Part shown: positions 8,752 to 15,947 of the stretch, one piece after another
Layout of the letters: each line of letters starts with the position of its first letter
Position numbering within the stretch: the first letter of the stretch is position 1
Assembly: GCA_012511975.1 (NCBI GenBank)
Contig: JAAZEZ010000036.1
Location: 1 to 42,068 of the forward strand
Source of the DNA: Bacteroidales bacterium
GTDB lineage: Bacteria > Bacteroidota > Bacteroidia > Bacteroidales > UBA932
Direction: 5' to 3'
Length of the DNA: 42,068 nucleotides
Translations under genes and position numbers: made by a program
Notes under the pieces: model-generated
The model's database searches: none
What the model saw: the letters and a program-made list of their open reading frames with translations, nothing else
What the model was told of the DNA's origin: nothing

Positions 8752-9042
8752 CTATCTGAGGGACTCTTCGACAGCGGCCTTAGCGGCTTCACTGGCTTTT
8801 CTTGCCCTACGTCTGATATCTGAAGACTCCTTATGGATTTTATCCTCTACATCTTCAGCAAAATCCTTGACTGCTTTCTTGGCAGATTCGTAACCTTTTT
8901 TCGCAGCATCTACACCCTCATTGAGAGTACTCTTGATTTTTACACGGGCTCGCTCGCCCTTTTCAGTGGACAGGAATATGGCAGTAGCGGCCGCACCAAT
9001 AAGCGCTCCTGTCAAAAATGAGATAATGGTTGACGGTTTCAT
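8752..9042 (-). CDS. YtxH-domain protein
   Basis: A 96-residue protein with one N-terminal transmembrane segment (about 5-25, containing FLTGALIGAAAT) followed by a long, highly charged Lys/Glu/Ala helix to the C-terminus. This matches YtxH (PF12732), a stress-associated membrane-anchored helix family of unknown biochemical role. It is the first gene of the YtxH/holin operon and is divergent from the clostripain-like gene. Confidence 0.87.
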   Translation of the reverse strand: MKPSTIISFLTGALIGAAATAIFLSTEKGERARVKIKSTLNEGVDAAKKGYESAKKAVKDFAEDVEDKIHKESSDIRRRARKASEAAKAAVEESLR

Positions 9043-9095
9043 GCTTTGTTGATATTATTGTTCAGTTACAAATATACAAATTATATTTTTTTCTG

Positions 9096-9103
9096 TACCT
9101 TTG
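9096..9103 (+). promoter_or_regulatory. -7 box of the clostripain-like gene
   Basis: TACCTTTG ends 4 nt before the ATG at 9108, which places the transcription start at or within a few bases of the start codon. No good -33 TTTG is seen. It also argues against the longer frame beginning at 9030. Confidence 0.6.
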
Positions 9104-9107
9104 CGTC

Positions 9108-10337
9108 ATGAAAAAAAGGGGTTTTATTCGCATTTTAGTGCTTTTTGCACTGTTATTCTGCGTTTCATCTTGCTCAATCACTTCATGCAAAGAGAAACCT
9201 GAAGATGAAAAGGTAAGATCAGTACTTCTCTATATCAGTGCCAACAACAATCTATACAGCTATGCTGAAGAGTGTATCCAAGACCTTAAAAAGGGCTACG
9301 TCCCTCAATATCAAGATAAGAGCGAGATACTGCTTGTATTTTACCATACCCCGGGTAAAACACCCACTCTATCCAGATACAGCTGCAATAAAGATGGAGT
9401 TGTGATCTGCGAGACCATTTGCATCTACGAACAGGAGATGAACTCTTCACAGGTTAGTTCTTTTAGCCGCGTGGTGGCAGATGCAGAGCGCACTTACCCT
9501 GCTACCGAGCGTGGACTCATCCTCTGGTCTCATGCAACCGGATGGCTACCGGAGGGCTATTACGCCAATCCCCTGGACATGGCCGGAGATAAATCTTTAC
9601 AACCGGTAGAGGACCCCTATCGCTTTCTGGTAAAATCTAATGAGGGGGAGCCTCTGCAGAAATCATTCGGCAGCGATAACAATAGTGAAATGGAAATCAC
9701 CGATCTGGCTACAGCACTCACACACCATTACGAGTTCATCCTCTTTGACTGCTGCCTGATGGGTGGTATTGAGGTGGCTTACGAGTTCAAAGACAAGTGC
9801 GAATATATACTCTTCTCCCCGACTGAAATACTTGCGGATGGATTCCCCTACCACAAGATGTTCAGCCCTATCTTCAATTTGGAAAACCGTGAAGAGGCCC
9901 TAAAGCAGATATGCTCAGACTATTTCGAGGTCTACGATGCACAGACAGGCATCTACAGATCGGCTACCGTATCTATGGTTAAGTGCAGCGCACTTGAAGA
10001 TCTTGCCAGAGTCTGCGCCTCCATCTACCGCAACAATCAGGACTCCATTCTCACCATGGACGAATTCCCACTACAAATATACTACCGCTACAATAAGCAC
10101 TGGTATTATGATTTCGAGGATATTGTCTCAAGAATAGCCACTCCGGAGCAATATACAGAGTTCAAAACAGCCCTAAACAATGCTATAGTTTACAAAGCGG
10201 CAACCGACATATTCCTCAATATCAACATTGAGAGATACAGCGGACTGAGTACCTATCTGCCACGCGCCCGATACAAGATACTTAATGACTTCTACAAGAC
10301 TCTTAAGTGGAACATAGCCACCGGCTATGTGAAGTAG
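9108..10337 (+). CDS. Clostripain-related (C11) cysteine peptidase lipoprotein
   Basis: A 409-residue exported lipoprotein, starting at the ATG after a -7 box. The lipobox Cys is at about 22. It has the C11 dyad: His in LILWSHATGW (H142) and Cys in LFDCCLMGG (C215/C216), the usual D-x-C-hydrophobic-M-G context. Clostripain relatives cleave after Arg or Lys and are frequent in gut Bacteroidota; PmC11 is the structural example. Substrate preference cannot be read here. It is monocistronic, and its stop codon is followed at once by a heptad repeat array. Confidence 0.9.
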   Translation: MKKRGFIRILVLFALLFCVSSCSITSCKEKPEDEKVRSVLLYISANNNLYSYAEECIQDLKKGYVPQYQDKSEILLVFYHTPGKTPTLSRYSCNKDGVVICETICIYEQEMNSSQVSSFSRVVADAERTYPATERGLILWSHATGWLPEGYYANPLDMAGDKSLQPVEDPYRFLVKSNEGEPLQKSFGSDNNSEMEITDLATALTHHYEFILFDCCLMGGIEVAYEFKDKCEYILFSPTEILADGFPYHKMFSPIFNLENREEALKQICSDYFEVYDAQTGIYRSATVSMVKCSALEDLARVCASIYRNNQDSILTMDEFPLQIYYRYNKHWYYDFEDIVSRIATPEQYTEFKTALNNAIVYKAATDIFLNINIERYSGLSTYLPRARYKILNDFYKTLKWNIATGYVK

Positions 10338-10340
10338 CGG

Positions 10341-10417
10341 TGCGGGATGCGAGTTACGGGGTGCGAGTTCCGAGTTTTGAGTTCTGAGTGTGGAGTGTGA
10401 AGTTTCGGGTTGTGAGG
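10341..10417 (+). repeat. Degenerate 7-nt tandem repeat, about 11 units
   Basis: Starting 4 nt after the clostripain-like stop codon, units read TGCGGGA, TGCGAGT, TACGGGG, TGCGAGT, TCCGAGT, TTTGAGT, TCTGAGT, GTGGAGT, GTGAAGT, TTCGGGT, TGTGAGG, with consensus near TNCGAGT. The same family appears on the minus strand after ugd (3786-3827), in the same orientation relative to the upstream gene. Confidence 0.75.
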
Positions 10418-10446
10418 AATTTTTAACAAAAAAAGGGTGAAATCCG

Positions 10447-10531
10447 TTTGATTTTGGGAAATTTTGTTATCTTTGCGCCGCTTTAAAAGGATCTGTTCCT
10501 TTTGGTGCAATGGGGTCCGGAAAGACCGGAC
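10447..10531 (+). promoter_or_regulatory. rplY-pth promoter and leader hairpin
   Basis: TTTG (10447-10450), 17 nt, then TATCTTTG (10468-10475) form a Bacteroidota-type promoter, giving a leader of about 80 nt. The leader contains a perfect 6-bp hairpin, GTCCGG-AAAGA-CCGGAC (10515-10531). The hairpin could be an L25 autoregulatory site, but that is speculation. Confidence 0.65.
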
Positions 10532-10560
10532 TGAGTAACACATTTTAACTTTTATACACA

Positions 10561-11142
10561 ATGAAACAGATTGAACTCAAAGGTGAGCTCAGAACCACCG
10601 GCAGAAAAGCAGATGTGAAAAGCATCCGCAGAGCAGGAAGAGTACCCTGCGTACTTTATGGAGAGGGCGTAGAGAATACCTCTTTCTCAGTTGACGCACA
10701 GGATTTGAAGGCTATTACCCACACTCCCAATTCCTACATCATCAACCTCAATATCGACGGAAAGAACCAGCTTGCGATATTTCACGCGGTACAATACCAT
10801 CCCGTGACTGACGAGGCTCTTCACGTTGACTTCCTCGCAATATCGGCTGACAAGCTGGTAACAATTGATGTTCCCATTGTCCTTACAGGTAGCTCTGAAG
10901 GTGTAAAAATGGGTGGCAAGCTTATGGTACACTCACGCAAGCTCCGCGTTCGTGGTCTGATCGACGAGCTTCCAGACGAGCTTAAAGTTGACGTTACACA
11001 TCTCCAGCTCGGTAAGCAGATTTATGCAGGTAAACTTTCATTCGATAAAGTTCAGATCGTTTCCCCGAAGAACACTCTCATCTGTGCTGTCAGATTGACA
11101 CGTTCAGCTATTGCTGCCGCCGCAGCCAAGGAAGAAGAATAG
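10561..11142 (+). CDS. rplY: 50S ribosomal protein L25 (Ctc type)
   Basis: A 193-residue, two-domain L25/general stress protein Ctc. The N-terminal 5S rRNA-binding domain (about 1-95) starts with the family's ELRTTGRKADVKSIRRAGRVPCVLYG pattern at positions 5-30, followed by the C-terminal TL5-like beta domain (about 96-180) and an Ala/Glu-rich tail. It binds 5S rRNA at the central protuberance. Peptidyl-tRNA hydrolase follows after 15 nt, a common arrangement in Bacteroidota and beyond. The long form is normal for this phylum. Confidence 0.96.
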   Translation: MKQIELKGELRTTGRKADVKSIRRAGRVPCVLYGEGVENTSFSVDAQDLKAITHTPNSYIINLNIDGKNQLAIFHAVQYHPVTDEALHVDFLAISADKLVTIDVPIVLTGSSEGVKMGGKLMVHSRKLRVRGLIDELPDELKVDVTHLQLGKQIYAGKLSFDKVQIVSPKNTLICAVRLTRSAIAAAAAKEEE

Positions 11143-11157
11143 TCTATTTAATAGCCT

Positions 11158-11751
11158 ATGAAGTATCTAGTTGTCGGATTGGGCAATATCGGCGCAGAAT
11201 ACGCCGGAACCCGCCACAATATAGGTTTTATGGTATTGGATGCCTGGGCTCAGGCGTCCAATACCGTATTTAAGGTAGACCGCTATGGTACGATTGCCGA
11301 AATATCATTCAAAGGCAGGAAATTCATCCTTCTAAAGCCCTCCACATATGTAAATCTAAGCGGAAAGGCTGTTAATTATTGGCTCCAAAAACACAAGTTG
11401 ACAAAAGAAAATTTAATAGTAGTCGTAGACGACCTCGCCTTGCCTTTCGGCACACTACGCATGAGGAAAAAGGGCAGTGACGGCGGTCACAATGGTCTTA
11501 AAAATATCGACTACACGTTGGCATCAAACGACTATGCCCGATTGCGCATAGGTATCGGCAACGGGGGTTTTGCTGAAGGAGGTCAGGTAGATTTCGTGCT
11601 TGGAGAATTTATTCTTGAAGAGAAACGTCAATTGCAAACCGTACTTGATGCGGCAATCAATGCCATAAAATGTTATGGTACGGAGGGTATCGATCAGGCG
11701 ATGACTCTCTTCAATCACCCATTATCATCATCTACAAAGAAAGAGGAATAG
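11158..11751 (+). CDS. pth: Peptidyl-tRNA hydrolase
   Basis: A 197-residue cytoplasmic esterase that recycles peptidyl-tRNAs dropped from ribosomes. It shows GLGNIGAEYAGTRHNIGF at 7-24 with catalytic His20, the conserved VNLSGK at about 65-70, the catalytic Asp at about 92 in VVDDL, and KGSDGGHNGLK at about 106-116. It is co-transcribed with rplY. Its 3' end overlaps the convergent S4-protein gene by 37 nt, so the last dozen codons are read on both strands. Confidence 0.97.
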   Translation: MKYLVVGLGNIGAEYAGTRHNIGFMVLDAWAQASNTVFKVDRYGTIAEISFKGRKFILLKPSTYVNLSGKAVNYWLQKHKLTKENLIVVVDDLALPFGTLRMRKKGSDGGHNGLKNIDYTLASNDYARLRIGIGNGGFAEGGQVDFVLGEFILEEKRQLQTVLDAAINAIKCYGTEGIDQAMTLFNHPLSSSTKKEE

Positions 11752-12113
11752 AGCTCGTCCATCTGACGACGTTCCTTTTTAGTGGGCCTTCCGGTTCCCC
11801 TGTCTCTCTTGATAAAAAATGTCTCCGTCGGAGCCTTGAGCTTATCAAGTTCGCTCTGTGGAGTTAGGTTTTCAGCATACTTTTCTACCTCTTTTGCCCC
11901 CTGGCGCTTTTCCAGCGGGCTAAGCACCTTATAGGTGTAGTGCACAGAACCTTTACGTATTGATATGGTATCGCCTGCCTTAACCTCTTTCGATGGCTTG
12001 GCTTCATTACCGTTTACGGTCACTTTGCCGCCCCGACAAGCATCGGTAGCGTCTGCACGAGTTTTGAAGACTCTGATAGCCCAGAGATATTTATCTATAC
12101 GTGTGGAATCCAT
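11715..12113 (-). CDS. S4-domain RNA-binding protein, Hsp15-like
   Basis: A 132-residue protein starting at ATG 12113 (MDSTRIDKYLW). The open frame continues further upstream, but that part is antisense-frame read-through of the manA tail. The S4 domain spans about 4-65 (IDKYLWAIRVFKTRADAT, GKVTVNG), followed by a basic tail with TGRPTKKERRQMD. Hsp15 (HslR) homologues bind stalled 50S subunits carrying nascent peptidyl-tRNA, which fits its position tail-to-tail with peptidyl-tRNA hydrolase. It follows manA by 4 nt. The Hsp15 role is inferred from family. Confidence 0.88.
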   Translation of the reverse strand: MDSTRIDKYLWAIRVFKTRADATDACRGGKVTVNGNEAKPSKEVKAGDTISIRKGSVHYTYKVLSPLEKRQGAKEVEKYAENLTPQSELDKLKAPTETFFIKRDRGTGRPTKKERRQMDELYSSFFVDDDNG

Positions 12114-12117
12114 TGTA

Positions 12118-13248
12118 TCATGATTTATGGTTATGTCCGCAGTGGCAATGCTCACCATCTTCCTCGTCACAGTCGGAATCGGAATCACCGCAATCAGCAC
12201 TGACATTCTCATCGATATAGTCGTCTACCTCCTCAGCCGGCCTGAGCCAGACTTCAAGCAGTAAGGTATCCTTTTCGAGAGGAACTATAAAGAAGTCGTC
12301 GAGAGAAGCAGGAATAAGGATAGTACCTCCCTTTGAGATATCATATGAAACTTTTTTTCCTCCTTCCATTACCTGGAATGAGGCAGAGCCCTGAGTGCAG
12401 ATATATATGATGAAGCTGTCATAGCGTTCAGTATAGATATGCCGGGATTCCTGCAGGTCAACTGCACTGATTATGAAGTTGTCGCTCTCAACCAAGGGTC
12501 CGCGGGTGGTATCCGTTGGTATTACCAGCGATGAAAGATTACTCGCAGAGTAGTCAATACAATCAATAGCCTCCTCCAGATGCATTTCCCTGGCGGTTTT
12601 AGGGTCAAACTCACGTTCCCAATCGTAGAGACGGAATGTAATATCCGAAGGTTGCTGGATTTCGACCAATCTTATGCCACCTACGGCGGAATGCACAATA
12701 CCCGGTTTGATATGGAAGTTATCACCTTTACGTGGACGAATCTCATTGAGCAACTGAACAACGGTACCATCCTTACACTTATCATAAAATTCTGTAGCAG
12801 TAACCTTCCTTTTGAATCCGAGATAGATTCGTGCACTCTCATCCGCGTCCAAAATATGCCAGAACTCCTCTTTACCATAGTTATCATAACGCTCCAAGGC
12901 GATTTCGTCATCGGGATGAACCTGCACGGAAATATCTTTACTTATATCAAGCAACTTTACAAGTACCGGGAACTGTAGATTGTACATATCAAACACCTTG
13001 TCCCCTACCAGATCGCCAAGATAGGTCTCAAGCACATCAAAAAGGGAATTTTCAGCAAGAAAGCCCTCGCTAACCACGGTGCTCTCATCGCCCAGATCAG
13101 CGATCTCCCAGGACTCTCCGATATGGGAGAGATCTATTTCTTCTTCGGGATCGGGATGTTTGGAATACTCTTTGACCAGGCGATTACCGCCCCAGATTTT
13201 AGTTTTCAGAATCGGCTGGAATTTCAGCGGATAGAGTTTTTTTACCAT
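12118..13248 (-). CDS. manA: Class I mannose-6-phosphate isomerase with Cys/His-rich tail
   Basis: A 376-residue cupin enzyme interconverting mannose-6-phosphate and fructose-6-phosphate with a divalent metal. It has LKFQPILKTKIWGG at about 8-21, QVHPDDE at about 110, EFWHIL and the HIKPGIVHS metal-binding stretch. The first 17 codons overlap the 3' end of the CPBP protease gene by 50 nt, yet the start matches the family well. The last 25 residues are unusual: an acidic stretch with Cys followed by HCHCGHNH, likely to bind zinc, nickel or copper. Related enzymes normally stop near residue 325-350. Confidence 0.94.
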   Translation of the reverse strand: MVKKLYPLKFQPILKTKIWGGNRLVKEYSKHPDPEEEIDLSHIGESWEIADLGDESTVVSEGFLAENSLFDVLETYLGDLVGDKVFDMYNLQFPVLVKLLDISKDISVQVHPDDEIALERYDNYGKEEFWHILDADESARIYLGFKRKVTATEFYDKCKDGTVVQLLNEIRPRKGDNFHIKPGIVHSAVGGIRLVEIQQPSDITFRLYDWEREFDPKTAREMHLEEAIDCIDYSASNLSSLVIPTDTTRGPLVESDNFIISAVDLQESRHIYTERYDSFIIYICTQGSASFQVMEGGKKVSYDISKGGTILIPASLDDFFIVPLEKDTLLLEVWLRPAEEVDDYIDENVSADCGDSDSDCDEEDGEHCHCGHNHKS

Positions 13249-14083
13249 CAGTAGAATTAAGTTTCTTTATAAACAATAATGTAATACAAGTGAATACAAT
13301 AATTGCAACAGCATAGGTTAATGCATACCAACCTGTGCTAAGCATATCCGAAAGTGCAACATCAATAGGTAAATCAGGAAAAAACCTGGCCAGAATCATC
13401 GCTGAGAAATTATTTACAAAATGAAGAAAGATTACCAACCAAATTGAACCACTTTTCCAGTATACCCAGCCGAAAAATGCGCCCAGGGCGAAAGCCGGAA
13501 TTGCCTGCCAGGGATTGAGATGTAGCAATGCAAACAGAAATGCAGACCAGAGAATCGCTTTGATGGGAGAAATATGTTCTAGCATTCCTCTTAGCATCAT
13601 GCCTCTACATAGAAACTCCTCACAAAGCGGAGCGAGAATGATAACAGAAATAAATGAATCTATCGGAGAAGATTTATAAAACAACATCTCAAATAGCTCT
13701 TTTATGCTATCAGGCATAGGTATGAGCGAAACCAATGGCTCGATGATGACTGAAATGCATAGGGTGGCAAGGCCTGCAAGAAAAAACACCAGAACCGGAG
13801 GCAAGGAGCCAAAAGATGGACTATTGATTTTGCGTGGTGCAGTCAGTTCGACAACCTCATATTTCTGATACTCCATCTTCGCCTTGAAATAGATAAAAAC
13901 GAAGACGGGTAACATTGCACAGAGATAAAAAACTGAGGTCGATTCCCAGAAAACGGAGTTGCCTGAAACCAACTTAGGAATAGCACCTAAAAACGACCCT
14001 AGAAACACAAAAATGAGTACCAAAAGCCAGCTCTGGCCTAGAGAAGGGGCATAATAACGCAGGTTCCGCAGTGTCGACATCAT
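13199..14083 (-). CDS. CPBP-family intramembrane metalloprotease
   Basis: A 294-residue polytopic protein with about eight transmembrane segments. The CPBP (Rce1/Abi) motifs are all visible: EEFLCR with E155, E156 and R160; FALLHLNP with H188; and FLHFVNN near 218-224. Family members are CAAX-type or bacteriocin-processing and immunity proteases; the substrate is unknown here. Its 3' end overlaps manA by 50 nt, giving a CPBP-manA-S4 transcription unit. The promoter is well formed (14097-14128). Confidence 0.9.
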   Translation of the reverse strand: MMSTLRNLRYYAPSLGQSWLLVLIFVFLGSFLGAIPKLVSGNSVFWESTSVFYLCAMLPVFVFIYFKAKMEYQKYEVVELTAPRKINSPSFGSLPPVLVFFLAGLATLCISVIIEPLVSLIPMPDSIKELFEMLFYKSSPIDSFISVIILAPLCEEFLCRGMMLRGMLEHISPIKAILWSAFLFALLHLNPWQAIPAFALGAFFGWVYWKSGSIWLVIFLHFVNNFSAMILARFFPDLPIDVALSDMLSTGWYALTYAVAIIVFTCITLLFIKKLNSTDGKKTLSAEIPADSEN

Positions 14084-14096
14084 CTCTTTTTTATTT

Positions 14097-14128
14097 CAAA
14101 ATTAGTATTATTTGACTACTTTTGCAAA
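14097..14128. promoter_or_regulatory. Overlapping divergent promoters, CPBP protease and ftsB
   Basis: On the minus strand TTTG (14128-14125), 20 nt, then TAATTTTG (14104-14097) drive the CPBP gene 13 nt downstream. On the plus strand TACTTTTG (14117-14124) lies inside that spacer and drives the FtsB/DivIC gene, with ATG 17 nt downstream. The two promoters share the same DNA face, so polymerases should exclude each other. Confidence 0.7.
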
Positions 14129-14141
14129 AAAAGAAACGGCA

Positions 14142-14465
14142 ATGAGATTGTGGAACAACTTTCTGGGATTCAGACAAAGGATCTTGTCACACAAAGTGTG
14201 GCGGATAGTCTTCAGCAAGTATGCCATAGTCACCTTAATTTTCCTGCTCTTTCTGCTGTTTGATACAAATAACATCGCACAATGGTTCAAGACCGGATCA
14301 ACCCTCCGTTCCCAGGAGCGCCAAATCAGATCCTACCGAGAAGAGATAAAACAGACTGAAGAGCAACTAACCACCCTCCGGTCAAAAAAGGACTCTATCG
14401 AAAGTTTTGCCCGCGAAAAATACTACTTTCTTGAAGATGGCGAAACCGTTTACATTGTAGAATAA
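14142..14465 (+). CDS. FtsB/DivIC-type septum formation initiator
   Basis: A 107-residue bitopic protein. A short cytoplasmic segment is followed by one transmembrane helix at about 27-44 (FSKYAIVTLIFLLFLLF), then a coiled coil of about 35 residues (ERQIRSYREEIKQTEEQL) and a C-terminal AREKYYFLEDGETVYIVE block typical of the family. It would join the FtsQ/FtsL-type divisome subcomplex. I start at ATG 14142 because the frame upstream contains the -7 box. It converges on the AGCS gene with an 11-nt gap. Confidence 0.9.
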   Translation: MRLWNNFLGFRQRILSHKVWRIVFSKYAIVTLIFLLFLLFDTNNIAQWFKTGSTLRSQERQIRSYREEIKQTEEQLTTLRSKKDSIESFAREKYYFLEDGETVYIVE

Positions 14466-14476
14466 TCCTCATTTAA

Positions 14477-15865
14477 TCAGATCGTGGGAATTTCATCGGT
14501 GTCCTCTTCATCCAGGCGATTTTCCCATAGATATTTTCTTGTTTCCCGGACAATCACCCCGGACAGCAGCAGAACTGATATTAAGTTGGGTATGGCCATA
14601 AAGGCATTGGTGATATCTGAAATATTCCACACAAGATTAAGGGACATCACGGAACCGATATAGACTCCAACAATCCAAACACACCTGTAAATCCATATCA
14701 CAATGCGTGACAGTTTGAAGTTGTGACCGCAGAGATACTCAATAGCCCTCTCGCCATAATAGGCCCATCCGAGTATAGTGGAATATGCGAAAGTAAAAAT
14801 CCCAAATGCAAGTATAAAGGGACCAACAACGGGGATCTTGCTAAAGGCAGCCTGAGTCAGAGCTGCACCCTGTGTATGATCAATATCGGGATAGGCAATG
14901 ATACTGCTCACAATCACAAGACCTGTGATAAAACAAATAACTACTGTATCCCAAAAAGTGCCGGTGGAGGAAACAAGAGCCTGACGGACTGGGTTGCGGG
15001 TCTTCGCAGCAGCAGCTACAATAGGAGCAGAACCCAGACCCGACTCATTGGAGAAGAGTCCACGGGCGATACCGTAACGACAGGCCATCAAAACCGTTGT
15101 GCCGACAAATCCACCTCCGGCTGCACGTGCACTGAAGGCAGATTTAAATATGAGTACAAGTGCCTCACCAAGATAATTCCAGTTGAAAGAAAGTATTACA
15201 AAACATCCCAATACATACACGATAGCCATAAAGGGTATCAGGGCCGAGCAGACATTGGCTATACCCTTGACTCCAAAAACAATTACCAGCATCACCAAAA
15301 TCGCCAGAACGATTGCTACCAAGGTCTTACTAATACCGAAAGTTTCGCCGAGAAGCAGAGAAATGGAGTTTGCCTGTACCGTGTTACCGATACCGAAGGC
15401 AGCAATAGCTGTAAAAATAGCAAACAGTACTCCCAGCCACTTCATATTGAGACCTCTCTCAAGGGCATACATCGGACCTCCGAGCATTGTACCGCTCTTG
15501 GTCTTGACACGGTACTTAACAGCTAGAAGCCCCTCGGAATATTTGGTAGCTATACCGAACACACCGGTAATCCATATCCAGAACACAGCGCCCGGGCCTC
15601 CAAGAGAAACAGCAGTAGCTACTCCTACTATATTACCCGTGCCGATGGTGGCAGCAAGGGAGGTCATAAGTGCTCCAAACTGACTTACGTCACCTGAAGC
15701 TCCTTTGTCTTTTTGGAAGGAAAGCTTGATTGCCTTGAAAAGTTTCAGCTGGGGAAATTTGAGGCGAATAGTCATGAAAATGTGGGTTCCAAGCAGCATT
15801 ATAATCATTGGCCAACCCCAGATAAATGAAGAAAAGTTGGAAATAATCTCGGCAAAATTATTCAT
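14477..15865 (-). CDS. Alanine/sodium symporter (AGCS family)
   Basis: A 462-residue inner-membrane carrier with about eleven hydrophobic segments. AGCS signatures include ATIGTGNIVGVATA near 70-84, GGPGAVFWIWITG near 88-100, the GGPMYALERG stretch, and GLFSNESGLGSAPI near 270-283. Members import alanine or glycine, sometimes glutamine, with Na+. It is a single gene, divergent from the S41 peptidase gene, with which it shares a palindromic promoter. The nearby racemase (alr) gives a tempting but unproven alanine link. Confidence 0.94.
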   Translation of the reverse strand: MNNFAEIISNFSSFIWGWPMIIMLLGTHIFMTIRLKFPQLKLFKAIKLSFQKDKGASGDVSQFGALMTSLAATIGTGNIVGVATAVSLGGPGAVFWIWITGVFGIATKYSEGLLAVKYRVKTKSGTMLGGPMYALERGLNMKWLGVLFAIFTAIAAFGIGNTVQANSISLLLGETFGISKTLVAIVLAILVMLVIVFGVKGIANVCSALIPFMAIVYVLGCFVILSFNWNYLGEALVLIFKSAFSARAAGGGFVGTTVLMACRYGIARGLFSNESGLGSAPIVAAAAKTRNPVRQALVSSTGTFWDTVVICFITGLVIVSSIIAYPDIDHTQGAALTQAAFSKIPVVGPFILAFGIFTFAYSTILGWAYYGERAIEYLCGHNFKLSRIVIWIYRCVWIVGVYIGSVMSLNLVWNISDITNAFMAIPNLISVLLLSGVIVRETRKYLWENRLDEEDTDEIPTI

Positions 15866-15901
15866 ACAACAGAAAAAAGATATTTGTGAAGAGCTTTTTT
15901 A

Positions 15902-15917
15902 TATCTTTGCAAAGATA
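15902..15917. promoter_or_regulatory. Palindromic bidirectional promoter between AGCS and S41 genes
   Basis: TATCTTTGCAAAGATA is a perfect 16-bp palindrome. Each half is a consensus -7 box, one per strand, facing each other. Predicted starts fall near 15914 (plus, S41 gene) and 15905 (minus, AGCS gene), so the transcripts would overlap slightly at their 5' ends. A TTTG at 15883-15886 is 15 nt from the plus box; no matching -33 is seen for the minus box. Confidence 0.6.
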
Positions 15918-15947
15918 GAGAAATGATTTAATTCTAAAAAAAGAATA

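Noticed and set aside
8374-9042. Prophage or lysis cassette suggested by the holin-family protein
   Set aside because: No endolysin, structural or integrase genes are near; the YtxH plus holin_3_6 pair is a chromosomal envelope module.
9030-9107. Longer N-terminus for the clostripain-like protein
   Set aside because: This stretch contains the -7 promoter box and the downstream ATG begins a proper lipoprotein signal peptide.
10515-10531. Riboswitch in the rplY leader
   Set aside because: Only one small hairpin is visible and no known aptamer pattern was recognised.
12114-12212. Longer N-terminus for the S4-domain protein
   Set aside because: It reads the manA Cys/His tail in another frame; the S4 domain begins directly after ATG 12113.
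14723-15526. Long plus-strand frame opposite the symporter gene
   Set aside because: It is a shadow of the AGCS gene; the translation is low in hydrophobic structure and shows no recognisable domain, whereas the minus-strand frame has clear family motifs.
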